A stretch of 64,000 nt of DNA, taken from GCA-2687025 sp964473525 (GTDB lineage: Bacteria; Poribacteria; WGA-4E; GCA-2687025). Positions 1 to 8,075 of this stretch are shown in pieces. The position numbers and the translations under genes are program-made. The stretch is taken from assembly GCA_964473525.1 (NCBI GenBank), contig CAYYPK010000019.1, forward strand, positions 62,001 to 126,000, given 5' to 3'. Below the pieces are notes generated by a model. It was not told the origin of the DNA. It did not search any database and saw nothing but the letters and a program-made list of their open reading frames with translations. Every line of letters begins with the position of its first letter. Positions within the stretch are counted from its first letter, which is position 1.

Positions 1-64
1 GATCGCCGTCGGGCAACTCGGGCAGGTTCTCGAAGCGTAGCTCCCTCCGACGCGGGCGACCCCC

Positions 65-1366
65 ATGGCGCAGAAGCTCCCGGGCTATCAGGGCATCTGG
101 TTTACGCTCGGGCAGATGTCGGAACACGGCGACAAGTACTCCGGCGGCTTAGGCACGTACACGGCAAAGCATGTCCCATTAGCGGTCTACGATCGCGAAG
201 CCGACAGGACCTTCTTCGTCTACGGTGGCGCGAAGGACGGACAGCGCCACCTGCTCGCGATGGCGTCCTACTACGACCACGCGCGGGGCGTCGTGCCCCG
301 ACCCACGGTAGTGCACGACAAGGGCGGCGTCGACGACCCCCACGACAACCCCAGCATCGCCCTCGACGGGCGCGGACACGTCTGGGTGTTCGTTAGTGGG
401 AGGGGTCGCGGGCGACCCGGCTACAAGTACCGCAGCGTCGAGCCGCACAGCGTCGACGCCTTCGAGCAGGTCAGCGAGGAGGAGATGACCTACCCCCAGC
501 CCTGGTGGGTCGACGGTCGAGGCTTCCTCCACCTGTTCACGAAGTACACGGGTGTGCGTGAGCTGTATTGGAACTCCAGCCCAGACGGACGCGCGTGGAC
601 GGACCACCAGAAGCTCGCGGGCATGGGCGGCCACTATCAGACGAGCCGCAGCCTGGGACACCGCGTCATCACCGCCTTCAACATGCACCCCGACGGCAAA
701 GTGGACATTCGCACCAACCTCTACTTCGCGCAGACCGAGGACATGGGCGAAACGTGGCGCACCGCCGACGGCGCCGTCCTCGACACGCCCATGACGGATC
801 GCCACTGCCCCGCCCTCGTGCGCGACTACGAGGCCGAAGGCCGGCTCGTATACATGAAGGACATCAGCTTCGACGAGGACGGCCACCCGGTCATACTCGT
901 CGTGACGAGCGCCGACCACAGGCCAGGGCCGGTGGGCGACCCGCGCTCGTGGGAAGTCGCGCGATGGACGGGCTACGAGTGGGCCTTCACCGAGGTGACC
1001 CGCTCAACGCACAACTACGACATGGGCTCACTCTACATCGATGGGGCGACGTGGCGCGTCATCGGCCCTACCGAGCCGGGGCCGCAGCACTGGGGTACTG
1101 GTGGCGAGGTGGCGTCGTGGATCAGCGACGACAGCGGCGCCACGTGGCGCCAGGAACGCGTCCTCACGCGGGACAGCCGGTACAACCACACGTACGTGCG
1201 CCGGCCGGTAGATGCCCACCCAGACTTCTACGCCTTCTGGGCGGACGGCGACCCGGACGCGTTCTCAGCGTCGCGCCTTCACTTCACGAATCGCGCATGC
1301 GACGCCGTCTGGCTGCTACCGGCGGAGATGGACGCCGACTTCGCCGCGCCTACCAAGCTCGACTGA
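65..1366 (+). CDS. BNR repeat-containing family protein (BNR_4-like)
   Basis: 433-aa protein read from an ATG. The N-terminus (GYQGIWFTLGQ, then DKYSGGLGTYTAKH near residues 25-38) is the hallmark opening of the BNR_4 family (PF15892), predicted beta-propellers related to sialidase/glycoside-hydrolase folds and common in polysaccharide-degrading marine bacteria. Asp-box-like stretches (SPDGRAWTD, SDDSGATWR) recur along the chain. No clear signal peptide is visible, so a cytoplasmic location or a missed upstream start is possible. The enzymatic role is not established; a carbohydrate-binding or carbohydrate-cleaving function is inferred from the fold. It is convergent with apt, only 3 bases apart. 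Bases 1-40 upstream read as IAVGQLGQVLEA-stop in one frame and may be the tail of a preceding gene, but this is too short to name. Confidence 0.75.
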   Translation: MAQKLPGYQGIWFTLGQMSEHGDKYSGGLGTYTAKHVPLAVYDREADRTFFVYGGAKDGQRHLLAMASYYDHARGVVPRPTVVHDKGGVDDPHDNPSIALDGRGHVWVFVSGRGRGRPGYKYRSVEPHSVDAFEQVSEEEMTYPQPWWVDGRGFLHLFTKYTGVRELYWNSSPDGRAWTDHQKLAGMGGHYQTSRSLGHRVITAFNMHPDGKVDIRTNLYFAQTEDMGETWRTADGAVLDTPMTDRHCPALVRDYEAEGRLVYMKDISFDEDGHPVILVVTSADHRPGPVGDPRSWEVARWTGYEWAFTEVTRSTHNYDMGSLYIDGATWRVIGPTEPGPQHWGTGGEVASWISDDSGATWRQERVLTRDSRYNHTYVRRPVDAHPDFYAFWADGDPDAFSASRLHFTNRACDAVWLLPAEMDADFAAPTKLD

Positions 1367-1369
1367 CGA

Positions 1370-1885
1370 CTAATAGTCTACAAGCGCCACGATCTCGTGG
1401 CCGCCCAGCTTCTCGCGCCCGTTGAGGAACGTGAGCTCCACCAACGCGCCGATGGCAACCACCTCGCCGCCGATACGCTCGATGAGTTCCGCGGACGCGG
1501 CGAGCGTGCCACCCGTCGCGATGACGTCATCTATGAGCAGTACACGCTTCCCGCCAGCAAGGGCGTCCTCGTGCACGGCGACGGCGTCGGTGCCGTATTC
1601 CAGGTCGTACTCCACCTCGACGGTGTCGTACGGCAGCTTGCCCCGCTTGCGGATAGGCACGAAGCCCTTGTCCATCCTGCACGCGAGGGCGCCACCGAAG
1701 ATGAACCCGCGCGCGTCGATCGCCGCGATGCAGTCGACTTCGTGATCCGCGAACCGGTCGGCGAACTCCTGAATGACCGCCTGGAACGCCGTCGGATCCT
1801 GTAGCAGCGGCGTGATGTCCTTGAACTGGATGCCGGGCTTCGGGAAGTCCTCTACCGTCCTGATTAGCGATGCGAAGTCCGTCAT
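1370..1885 (-). CDS. apt: Adenine phosphoribosyltransferase
   Basis: 171 aa, the normal length for Apt. It converts adenine and PRPP to AMP and pyrophosphate (cytoplasmic purine salvage). The type I PRPP-binding motif VLLIDDVIATGGT is at residues 115-127, and the N-terminal FPKPGIQFKDITPLL (14-28) is the characteristic adenine-site segment of bacterial Apt. The ATG is preceded by AGAGAGGA at good spacing. It lies 12 bp downstream of tlyA on the same strand, so the two are probably co-transcribed. Confidence 0.96.
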   Translation of the reverse strand: MTDFASLIRTVEDFPKPGIQFKDITPLLQDPTAFQAVIQEFADRFADHEVDCIAAIDARGFIFGGALACRMDKGFVPIRKRGKLPYDTVEVEYDLEYGTDAVAVHEDALAGGKRVLLIDDVIATGGTLAASAELIERIGGEVVAIGALVELTFLNGREKLGGHEIVALVDY

Positions 1886-1897
1886 CGAAGTCCTCTC

Positions 1898-2707
1898 TCA
1901 GATGGTCGCGTGGGCCTCGTTCACCACGTCGGTGATTGTCGCGTCGAGCGTTGCTGGTGGCGCGCTGCCGCCGCGGACGAACCGCATCAAGAACTCTATG
2001 TTGCCCGCGGGGCCGCGCAAAGGCGAGTAGGTCACTTCCTGCGGCGGCATCCCTACGTCGACACCCCGCGCCGCCACCTTCCGCAGCACCTCGACGTGTA
2101 CCTCTGGGTTGCGCACGACGCCGCCTCTCTCGACTTGCGCTCGGCCCGCCTCGAATTGCGGCTTCACGAGGGCGATAAGGTCCGCGCCAGCCGGCAGTAG
2201 TGAGGCGAACACGCGCATGAGGAGCGTCAGTCCGATGAAGCTCAGGTCGGCGGTCGCCATCTGAGGCGCCGGGTCGAACATGTCGGGTGTGGCATGCCGC
2301 ACGTTCGTGCGCTCGTACAGCTTGACGCGGTCGTCGCTGCGCAGTTTCCACGCAATCTGGCCGTAGCCCACGTCCACGGCGTGCACTAGCCGCGCGCCGT
2401 GCTGTAGCAGACAGTCCGTGAAGCCACCGGTGGACGCTCCGGCGTCCAGGGCGACCTTGCCCGTGGGGTCCACATCGAACAGCTCGAGAGCGCGCTCGAG
2501 CTTGAACCCGCCCCGGCTGGCGTAGCGTGGGCCAGAGCCCGTCATCTCTATGTCAGACGTGACGGCGACCTGCACCCCCGCCTTGCTGACCGGTTGGCCG
2601 TCCACACGCGCCTCGCCCGCGAGGATGCGCCGCTTCGCTTCCTCCCGTGAGGCTGCGAGGCCGCGTTCCGCCACCAGCACGTCGAGTCGCTTCTTCTCGC
2701 TAGCCAT
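1898..2707 (-). CDS. tlyA: TlyA-family 2'-O-ribose rRNA methyltransferase
   Basis: 269 aa from the chosen ATG at 2707. An N-terminal S4 RNA-binding domain (about residues 5-60, RLDVLVAERGLAASREEA) is followed by an FtsJ/RrmJ-like Rossmann methyltransferase domain with the SAM loop LDAGASTGGFTDCLL, DLSFIGLTLL and LVKPQFEAGR. TlyA methylates C1409 of 16S and C1920 of 23S rRNA in mycobacteria; homologs are widespread and some act as hemolysins. The frame is open 30 bases further upstream to another ATG (2737), but homology begins at MASEKKRLDVL, so 2707 is preferred; neither start has a strong Shine-Dalgarno. It forms a likely operon with apt. Confidence 0.93.
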   Translation of the reverse strand: MASEKKRLDVLVAERGLAASREEAKRRILAGEARVDGQPVSKAGVQVAVTSDIEMTGSGPRYASRGGFKLERALELFDVDPTGKVALDAGASTGGFTDCLLQHGARLVHAVDVGYGQIAWKLRSDDRVKLYERTNVRHATPDMFDPAPQMATADLSFIGLTLLMRVFASLLPAGADLIALVKPQFEAGRAQVERGGVVRNPEVHVEVLRKVAARGVDVGMPPQEVTYSPLRGPAGNIEFLMRFVRGGSAPPATLDATITDVVNEAHATI

Positions 2708-2836
2708 CGCCGTTTGCTTGCTCCGCTGGCCCGCCATACGCGCGGTCTGATGGTATCACGCGCGCACAGGGACGAAGTCCTGCCATGCTGAACCGCTACC
2801 TTGCGCAGCGGGCGAGGCGTGTCAACGCAATAGGAT

Positions 2837-3871
2837 GTGCGCAGGGATGAGTTGTGCTGGCGCCGCCTGCGCCGGATAATACGATACAGAAGTAGTCGCA
2901 CGCCACGCGCTAGCAGAGGGACACTGAACCTGCGCAACACTCCCCGCTCAACCGCATACGTCGCCGCCTTCTGCTTGCTCTTCTCGCGCGTCTGCACGGC
3001 GAGCGCGGCGCGGATTGCATACACGTCCATGAGAGAGGGGAGCATGGACATCTACTCGATGGATCTGGACGGTGGCGCGCTAGCGCGTCTAACGACTGAG
3101 GCGAAGCCAGACGGAGCGCCAGCGTGGTCGCCGAACAGCAGCCGCATCGCCTTCCACTCGGTTCGTGACGGCGATGTCGAGATATACGCCATAGACGCCG
3201 ACGGTGGGAACCAAGCGCGGCTGACCGCGCGACCCGGGTGGGACGCCGACCCGGCGTGGTCTCCCAGCGGGCGGCGCCTGGCCTTCGTCCGCTCCCTGGG
3301 GATTCTGGACCAGCGGCTCTACACCATGGACGCTGACGGCGCGAAGCAGGTCCGCCTGATGGGCAATCGGCAGGTCGTCAACTCGCCGTCGTGGTCCTCG
3401 GACGGCGCCCGAATCGCCTACTCGCGGCTGGGCGACGTGTGGACGATGGACAGCGAAGGGGGCGACGCGACGCAGCTTACATGGCGGTCGTTCGTGAAGG
3501 AGCCGTCGTGGTCGCCAGACGGGTCGCGCATCGCCTTTGCCGATGGCAGACGACCCCAGGAGGACATCTACGCCATGCCAGCGCATGGCGAGGCCGACGC
3601 GCTGGGAGATCGCGTCACCGACCATCCGGGACGCGACATGTCTCCCTGTTGGTCGCCGGACTCGACGCAGTTGGCGTTCGTGTCGGATCGCGATGGGAAC
3701 GACGAGATATACGTCCTGACCTTGGGCACAGGGGCGCTGCGACGGCTCACGGACAACCCGGAACTCGATGGAGCCCCGGCGTGGCATGGAACCGCGCCAG
3801 GCAGAGATGTGTCCGCCGTGAGCCGCCAGCTGATTACGTGGGGTTGGTTGCGGGGGATGGGCTCGAACTGA
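2837..3871 (+). CDS. Secreted TolB/PD40-like six-bladed propeller protein, copy 1
   Basis: Up to 344 aa from a GTG. The true start is uncertain because the hydrophobic signal-like segment (AYVAAFCLLFSRVCTASA) lies about 40 residues in and no ATG precedes it. After cleavage come about six PD40/WD40-like blades, each with a W-S-P-[DN]-[GS]-x-x-[IL]-[AV]-[FY] core (PAWSPNSSRIAF, PAWSPSGRRLAF, PSWSSDGARIAY, PSWSPDGSRIAF, PCWSPDSTQLAF). These resemble the TolB beta-propeller but lack the TolB N-terminal domain. The chain ends QLITWGWLRGMGSN, a WGxLR tail shared with the next two genes. First of three tandem paralogs; probably periplasmic or cell-surface, ligand unknown. Confidence 0.8.
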   Translation: MRRDELCWRRLRRIIRYRSSRTPRASRGTLNLRNTPRSTAYVAAFCLLFSRVCTASAARIAYTSMREGSMDIYSMDLDGGALARLTTEAKPDGAPAWSPNSSRIAFHSVRDGDVEIYAIDADGGNQARLTARPGWDADPAWSPSGRRLAFVRSLGILDQRLYTMDADGAKQVRLMGNRQVVNSPSWSSDGARIAYSRLGDVWTMDSEGGDATQLTWRSFVKEPSWSPDGSRIAFADGRRPQEDIYAMPAHGEADALGDRVTDHPGRDMSPCWSPDSTQLAFVSDRDGNDEIYVLTLGTGALRRLTDNPELDGAPAWHGTAPGRDVSAVSRQLITWGWLRGMGSN

Positions 3872-3900
3872 TGCGAAGGCGTGGCAAAAGGGAGGCAAAC

Positions 3901-4857
3901 ATGCGACAGCGGACGGCGCCACACGAATGGGCTCAACTAGCAACGGCTGCCTGCGTCCTCCTCGCGCTTGGATTTGTTGCCCGGGCGTCCGACGCGACGA
4001 TCGTGTTCACGTCCGACTGGAGTGGCCGCCCGGAGTTGCACGTGATCGACCCGGAGGACAGGAACGCCAGGCAAGTGACGAAGAACGACCACTGGGAGTT
4101 CCACCCAGCCTGGTCGCCGGACGGAGCCGAGATAGTCTTCGCGTCGGACCGGCACGACAACATCGAGCTTTACGTCCTGACAATCGGCAGTGGCGCAACG
4201 CGCAGGCTGACACGCCTTCCCGGGATCGACTGGGCTCCGGCATGGTCGCCAGATGCCACAACTATCGCTTGGGAGAGGCACGATCACGCTCGCGGGGAAA
4301 CCGCGGTGCACGCCATGCCTGCGAAAGGTGGACTTCCGACGCGCCTCAGCGAGGACCCCAGGGGCTCAGGTCCGGCGTGGTCCGCGGACGGGACGCGGAT
4401 CGCCTACTCGGCGTCCAGCTTGGGACTTCGCACGATGCGTTCCGAAGGTGGCGCGGTCGTGGCCCTCACCGGTGTCGACATGCCTGGGGCGAGCCCGGCG
4501 TGGTCGCCCGACGGCAGCCAGATCGCGTTCACCGGCGGGAAGAACGGGAACACGGACATCTACATCATCGACAGTGAAGGCGGCCCTGCGACCCGTCTGA
4601 CGAACCACCGTAGCAGCGACGCTGACCCAGCGTGGTCGCCGGACGGAAGCGCGATTGCTTTCCAGAGCGGCAGAGACGGCGATAGCGACATCTTCGTCGT
4701 GGATGTTGACGGCGATGGTGATCCCCGGAATGTCACGCGTCGCAGAGGGTTCGATACCCAGCCGTCGTGGGCGCGACCCGGCGATTCTCTTGCGATTCAG
4801 CTCGGAGCCCTGGCGCCCAAGACGTGGGGCTGGCTTCGGAGGGTTACGGCGCGGTAG
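3901..4857 (+). CDS. Secreted TolB/PD40-like six-bladed propeller protein, copy 2
   Basis: 318 aa. The ATG at 3901 is chosen because GGGAGG sits just upstream and because a clean signal peptide follows (LATAACVLLALGFVARASDA); the open frame extends far upstream but without coding character. Six blades carry PAWSPDGAEIVF, PAWSPDATTIAW, PAWSADGTRIAY, PAWSPDGSQIAF, PAWSPDGSAIAF and a degenerate last blade (PSWARPGDSLAI). It ends LAPKTWGWLRRVTAR, the WGxLR tail. It follows copy 1 by about 30 bp and precedes copy 3 by about 38 bp, so the three probably form one transcript. The function is unknown; a scaffold or binding role at the envelope is inferred. Confidence 0.85.
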   Translation: MRQRTAPHEWAQLATAACVLLALGFVARASDATIVFTSDWSGRPELHVIDPEDRNARQVTKNDHWEFHPAWSPDGAEIVFASDRHDNIELYVLTIGSGATRRLTRLPGIDWAPAWSPDATTIAWERHDHARGETAVHAMPAKGGLPTRLSEDPRGSGPAWSADGTRIAYSASSLGLRTMRSEGGAVVALTGVDMPGASPAWSPDGSQIAFTGGKNGNTDIYIIDSEGGPATRLTNHRSSDADPAWSPDGSAIAFQSGRDGDSDIFVVDVDGDGDPRNVTRRRGFDTQPSWARPGDSLAIQLGALAPKTWGWLRRVTAR

Positions 4858-4895
4858 ACCGCCCTTCGCGCACAGGAAGCGGATGGGAGAGGCGT

Positions 4896-5864
4896 ATGAG
4901 ACTGGGACATGAATCGGCCGATCGCCGTAGATGCTGGCTGACGACTGCGCTGTGCGTGGTCGCGCTGGCCGTGGCCTGTGTCGCCGATGCGAAGGTGGAC
5001 GACCGGATCGCGTTCACATCTGACCGCAACGGCAATTTCGAGGTCCACGTCATGGACGCGGACGGCGACAGCGTCGAGGCGCTGACCCATCACCCTGAGT
5101 GGGACTCGGATCCCACATGGTCGCCGAGTGGTCTTGAGGTCGCCTTTTCGTCGAACCGCATAGGCGACTGGCTCCAGATATGGGTCGTGGACCTCGTGAC
5201 AGGTGGCCTCCGGCGTGTGACGGAAGAGCCTGGCGAGCACGAAGACCCCGCGTGGTCTCCAGACGCGAGAAGCATCGTCTTCAGGAATTGGGATAGTGGC
5301 GGTTACCTCCACACCGTCGACGCAGCAGGCGGCCAGTCAAACCGCATCTCTCCAGGGGTGTCCGACGGCGCGCCCATGTGGAGCCCAGATGGCCTGCGCA
5401 TCGTGTATTCCGGCCGCGTGCGAGGCGGACTCCAGATATTCACAGTCGACCCCGACGGCGCCGATCCAGTGATTGTGACCGACGATGAGGGCAACGAGGT
5501 GCACCCCGTCTGGTCTCCCGACGGCAGCCGTATCGCGTATTCAGCCTTCCTGGATGGAGCAGCCGACATCTTAGTGGCGGACGCAACGGGAGGCGCCGTC
5601 GAGCGTGTCACGAAGCATCCCGACAGCGAGTGGGAGCCCGCGTGGTCACCGGACGGGTCGGAGATCGCGTTCAGCACGGAACGCGACGGCAACAGCGAGA
5701 TCTACGCGATTGACCTCGACAGCGGCGAACTTCGCAACATCACCCGCCATCCCTCGCTCGACATCCAACCCGTGTGGGCCAAGCCCGGCGCATTCCGCCC
5801 TGTGCCAACCCTTCGCTCGTTCCTGACGACGTGGGGCAGGTTGCGCGGCGCGTCGGCGCGGTAG
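4896..5864 (+). CDS. Secreted TolB/PD40-like six-bladed propeller protein, copy 3
   Basis: 322 aa from the ATG at 4896, preceded by GGGAGAGG. The signal peptide is at residues 14-32 (LTTALCVVALAVACVADA). Six blades follow: PTWSPSGLEVAF, PAWSPDARSIVF, PMWSPDGLRIVY, PVWSPDGSRIAY, PAWSPDGSEIAF and a truncated terminal blade (PVWAKPGAF). The C-terminus FLTTWGRLRGASAR repeats the WGxLR tail of copies 1 and 2. The three paralogs are diverged in sequence but share architecture, pointing to an old tandem triplication. Confidence 0.85.
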   Translation: MRLGHESADRRRCWLTTALCVVALAVACVADAKVDDRIAFTSDRNGNFEVHVMDADGDSVEALTHHPEWDSDPTWSPSGLEVAFSSNRIGDWLQIWVVDLVTGGLRRVTEEPGEHEDPAWSPDARSIVFRNWDSGGYLHTVDAAGGQSNRISPGVSDGAPMWSPDGLRIVYSGRVRGGLQIFTVDPDGADPVIVTDDEGNEVHPVWSPDGSRIAYSAFLDGAADILVADATGGAVERVTKHPDSEWEPAWSPDGSEIAFSTERDGNSEIYAIDLDSGELRNITRHPSLDIQPVWAKPGAFRPVPTLRSFLTTWGRLRGASAR

Positions 5865-6020
5865 AATCCTCCCGCGACTGTGCGGAGGCCAACGGCGCCT
5901 ACTCGTCGTGTGGAGACGGCCGCCATGGCCTATGTCCGCCGATGCCCCGCCGCGTCCTTAGCAGGTGCATCTGCACGGCCTCCGGTCTAGTATCCCGTCG
6001 AACATGCAGGGGAGGGCCGT

Positions 6021-6437
6021 ATGTCAGGTCGCGAGTTGCTCGTGGGTTCTGTAGGCGTGTTGGTGGGCGTGGGCATCGCGATAGCGGGCAACGCCATCGC
6101 CGGGGGTGCTTTGGCGGAGGACGCCGACAATGCGGAGAACGCGACGAGGGTAGTCATGGTGACGTCGTTCACCCCGGACGAGCCGTGGACCGAAGAGTAC
6201 GCGCGGGCTGGCGTGCGCGAACTCAGCGCCGACTACGCGCGCGACAACATCGACGGATTCCAGGGCAAGCTGTTCGTCGGCGACTTCACCCGTGGGGAGT
6301 TCGGCGGGATTTACCGGTTCGCGAGTGAGGAGGCCCGCATGGTCTTTCTGGCGAAGCATCCGCCGGCTGAGAACCGAACGGTCAAGACTTACCGCGTCCT
6401 CGGAGAATGGCGGGCAGAAGCGCACGACGGGCTGTAG
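6021..6437 (+). CDS. Small membrane-anchored or secreted protein, unknown function
   Basis: 138 aa from an ATG with GGGGAGGG upstream. Residues 6-32 form a hydrophobic Gly/Ala-rich segment (VGSVGVLVGVGIAIAGNAIA) that could be a signal peptide or an N-terminal anchor. The remaining roughly 100 residues are soluble, with VVMVTSFTPDEPWTEEYAR, a GDFTRGEFGGIYRF segment and a C-terminal KTYRVLGEW strand, compatible with a small alpha/beta ferredoxin-like (YCII/ABM-like) fold; this is a guess from pattern only. No family assigned. It stands alone between the propeller cluster and larC. Confidence 0.65.
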   Translation: MSGRELLVGSVGVLVGVGIAIAGNAIAGGALAEDADNAENATRVVMVTSFTPDEPWTEEYARAGVRELSADYARDNIDGFQGKLFVGDFTRGEFGGIYRFASEEARMVFLAKHPPAENRTVKTYRVLGEWRAEAHDGL

Positions 6438-6740
6438 CACGCACGCGACGACGCATGGGCCGCCGATGAGGGCCGCCGGTCGCTGCACGAACGGAGTCGG
6501 CGTGGCCGAGTCGAGCCGACGCGGTCCTCGTCCGCAGGGCGGCCGGATCCCTCGCCGGACGTGGTCGCCCTACCTGTGGCATCATCAGATCGAACGCTCC
6601 TCACGCGGACCCCTGGAGTCGGCCTGGGAGAGCGTACACCTGTATGGCAGGCCGCCCGTTCCACGGCCACTGTGGCTGCTGTGTCCACACACGAAGCCTG
6701 CAGAGGCCGAGTCGCCATCGGACGCCTGAAGGAGCATGGA
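6438..6740. other. Intergenic region upstream of larC
   Basis: About 300 bases with no convincing gene, RNA motif or promoter on either strand. The larC frame stays open through part of it (from 6561), but that stretch lacks family similarity. The only functional element seen is the AAGGAG ribosome-binding site at its end (6729-6734). Confidence 0.5.
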
Positions 6741-8075
6741 TTGAGAATCGCATACTTCGACTGCTTCTCCGGCATCAGCGGGGACATGTTCCTGGGGGCG
6801 ATGGTCGACGCTGGACTCGATCTCGCGGACCTGGAGCGGGAACTCCGCAAACTGCCGCTCGAGGGATGGGAACTCTCCGCAAGGGACGTGAAGCGCCACG
6901 CCATCGCCGCCACGAAGGTGGATGTCGAAGACAACAGCGGCGAGCACGCCCATCGCGGCCTCAGCGACATAGCGAAGATCGTCCAGGGAAGCTCACTCGA
7001 CGACGAGATCAAGGGCGCATCCATGCGCATCTTCACGCGCCTGGCAGACGCCGAAGCCGCCGCCCACCGGGTGCCGCGCGAGCAGATCCATTTCCACGAA
7101 GTCGGCGCGATCGACTCCATCGTAGACACCGTGGGCGCCGCGACGGCCGTCCATCTCATGGGCATCGAGGAGGTGTACGCCTCGCCGATACCGGGCGGTC
7201 GCGGCTTCGTGAAGTGTGCGCACGGGCTCATGCCCCTCCCAGCCCCGGGCACGATGGAGCTGCTGAAGGGCGTTCCCATCCAGCCATCGGACGTCGAGAA
7301 GGAGCTCGTCACGCCGACGGGCGCCGCGATCATCGCGACGCTCGCGTCGGGATTCGGCGGGATCCCGCGAATGACTGTGGACGCCATCGGCTACGGGGCC
7401 GGAGGACGAGACCTCGAAGCGCAGCCGAACATGCTGCGCGCCCTCATCGGAATGAAAGCAGGCCAGGGCGGGGGCGGCCTCGCGGACAGCATCACCATCG
7501 TGCAGACGAACATCGACGACCAGTCGCCGGAGGCGTTTGGGTACGTGTTGGAGTTGCTGATGAAGCGCGGCGCGCTCGACGCCTACTTCACGCCCATCAT
7601 GATGAAGAAGGGCCGCCCGGCTTACCAACTGTCCATCCTGTGCAGGCACGAGGACGCGAAGGTTCTGAGCGCGCTCATCCTCGAGCACACGACCACGTTT
7701 GGCGTCCGCATGTGGGAGGCGTCACGCAGCATGCTCTCCCGCGAGTACCACACGGTTGACACGTCCTACGGCGTCGTCACGGTGAAGGTCGGGATGGCGG
7801 GGAATGTGCAGAAGATCGCCCCTGAATTCGACGACTGTCGACGCCTGGCGGAGGAATCGGACGCTCCCATTCGCGATGTCTACGACGCCGCCGTCCGCGC
7901 CTACGGTGACTCCCGAGAGGACCGGCAGCACGCGCGCGAGCAGCGCGGCGGGCCTTCGCCGGGTAGCGACAGCGACCACGGGCGCGAACACCACGACGGA
8001 CGCGCGCATGGTGGCGACGGCGATCCCGCTGCCGCTGGCCATCACGACCACTCGCACGAGGTGGACGACGCATGA
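6741..8075 (+). CDS. larC: Nickel-pincer cofactor biosynthesis protein LarC with His-rich C-terminal tail
   Basis: 444 aa from a TTG at 6741, chosen because AAGGAG lies at ideal spacing and the family-typical RIAYFDCFSGISGDMFLGA begins there. LarC is the CTP-dependent nickel insertase (cyclometallase) that completes the nickel-pincer nucleotide of lactate racemase and other LarA-family racemases/epimerases. Here it is one uninterrupted frame, unlike Lactiplantibacillus plantarum, where larC1/larC2 need a frameshift. The last 51 residues are a low-complexity extension with nine histidines (including GHHDHSHE), probably a metal-binding tail. No larA, larB or larE is nearby. It overlaps the next gene by 4 bases (ATGA), implying translational coupling. 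Confidence 0.92.
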   Translation: MRIAYFDCFSGISGDMFLGAMVDAGLDLADLERELRKLPLEGWELSARDVKRHAIAATKVDVEDNSGEHAHRGLSDIAKIVQGSSLDDEIKGASMRIFTRLADAEAAAHRVPREQIHFHEVGAIDSIVDTVGAATAVHLMGIEEVYASPIPGGRGFVKCAHGLMPLPAPGTMELLKGVPIQPSDVEKELVTPTGAAIIATLASGFGGIPRMTVDAIGYGAGGRDLEAQPNMLRALIGMKAGQGGGGLADSITIVQTNIDDQSPEAFGYVLELLMKRGALDAYFTPIMMKKGRPAYQLSILCRHEDAKVLSALILEHTTTFGVRMWEASRSMLSREYHTVDTSYGVVTVKVGMAGNVQKIAPEFDDCRRLAEESDAPIRDVYDAAVRAYGDSREDRQHAREQRGGPSPGSDSDHGREHHDGRAHGGDGDPAAAGHHDHSHEVDDA

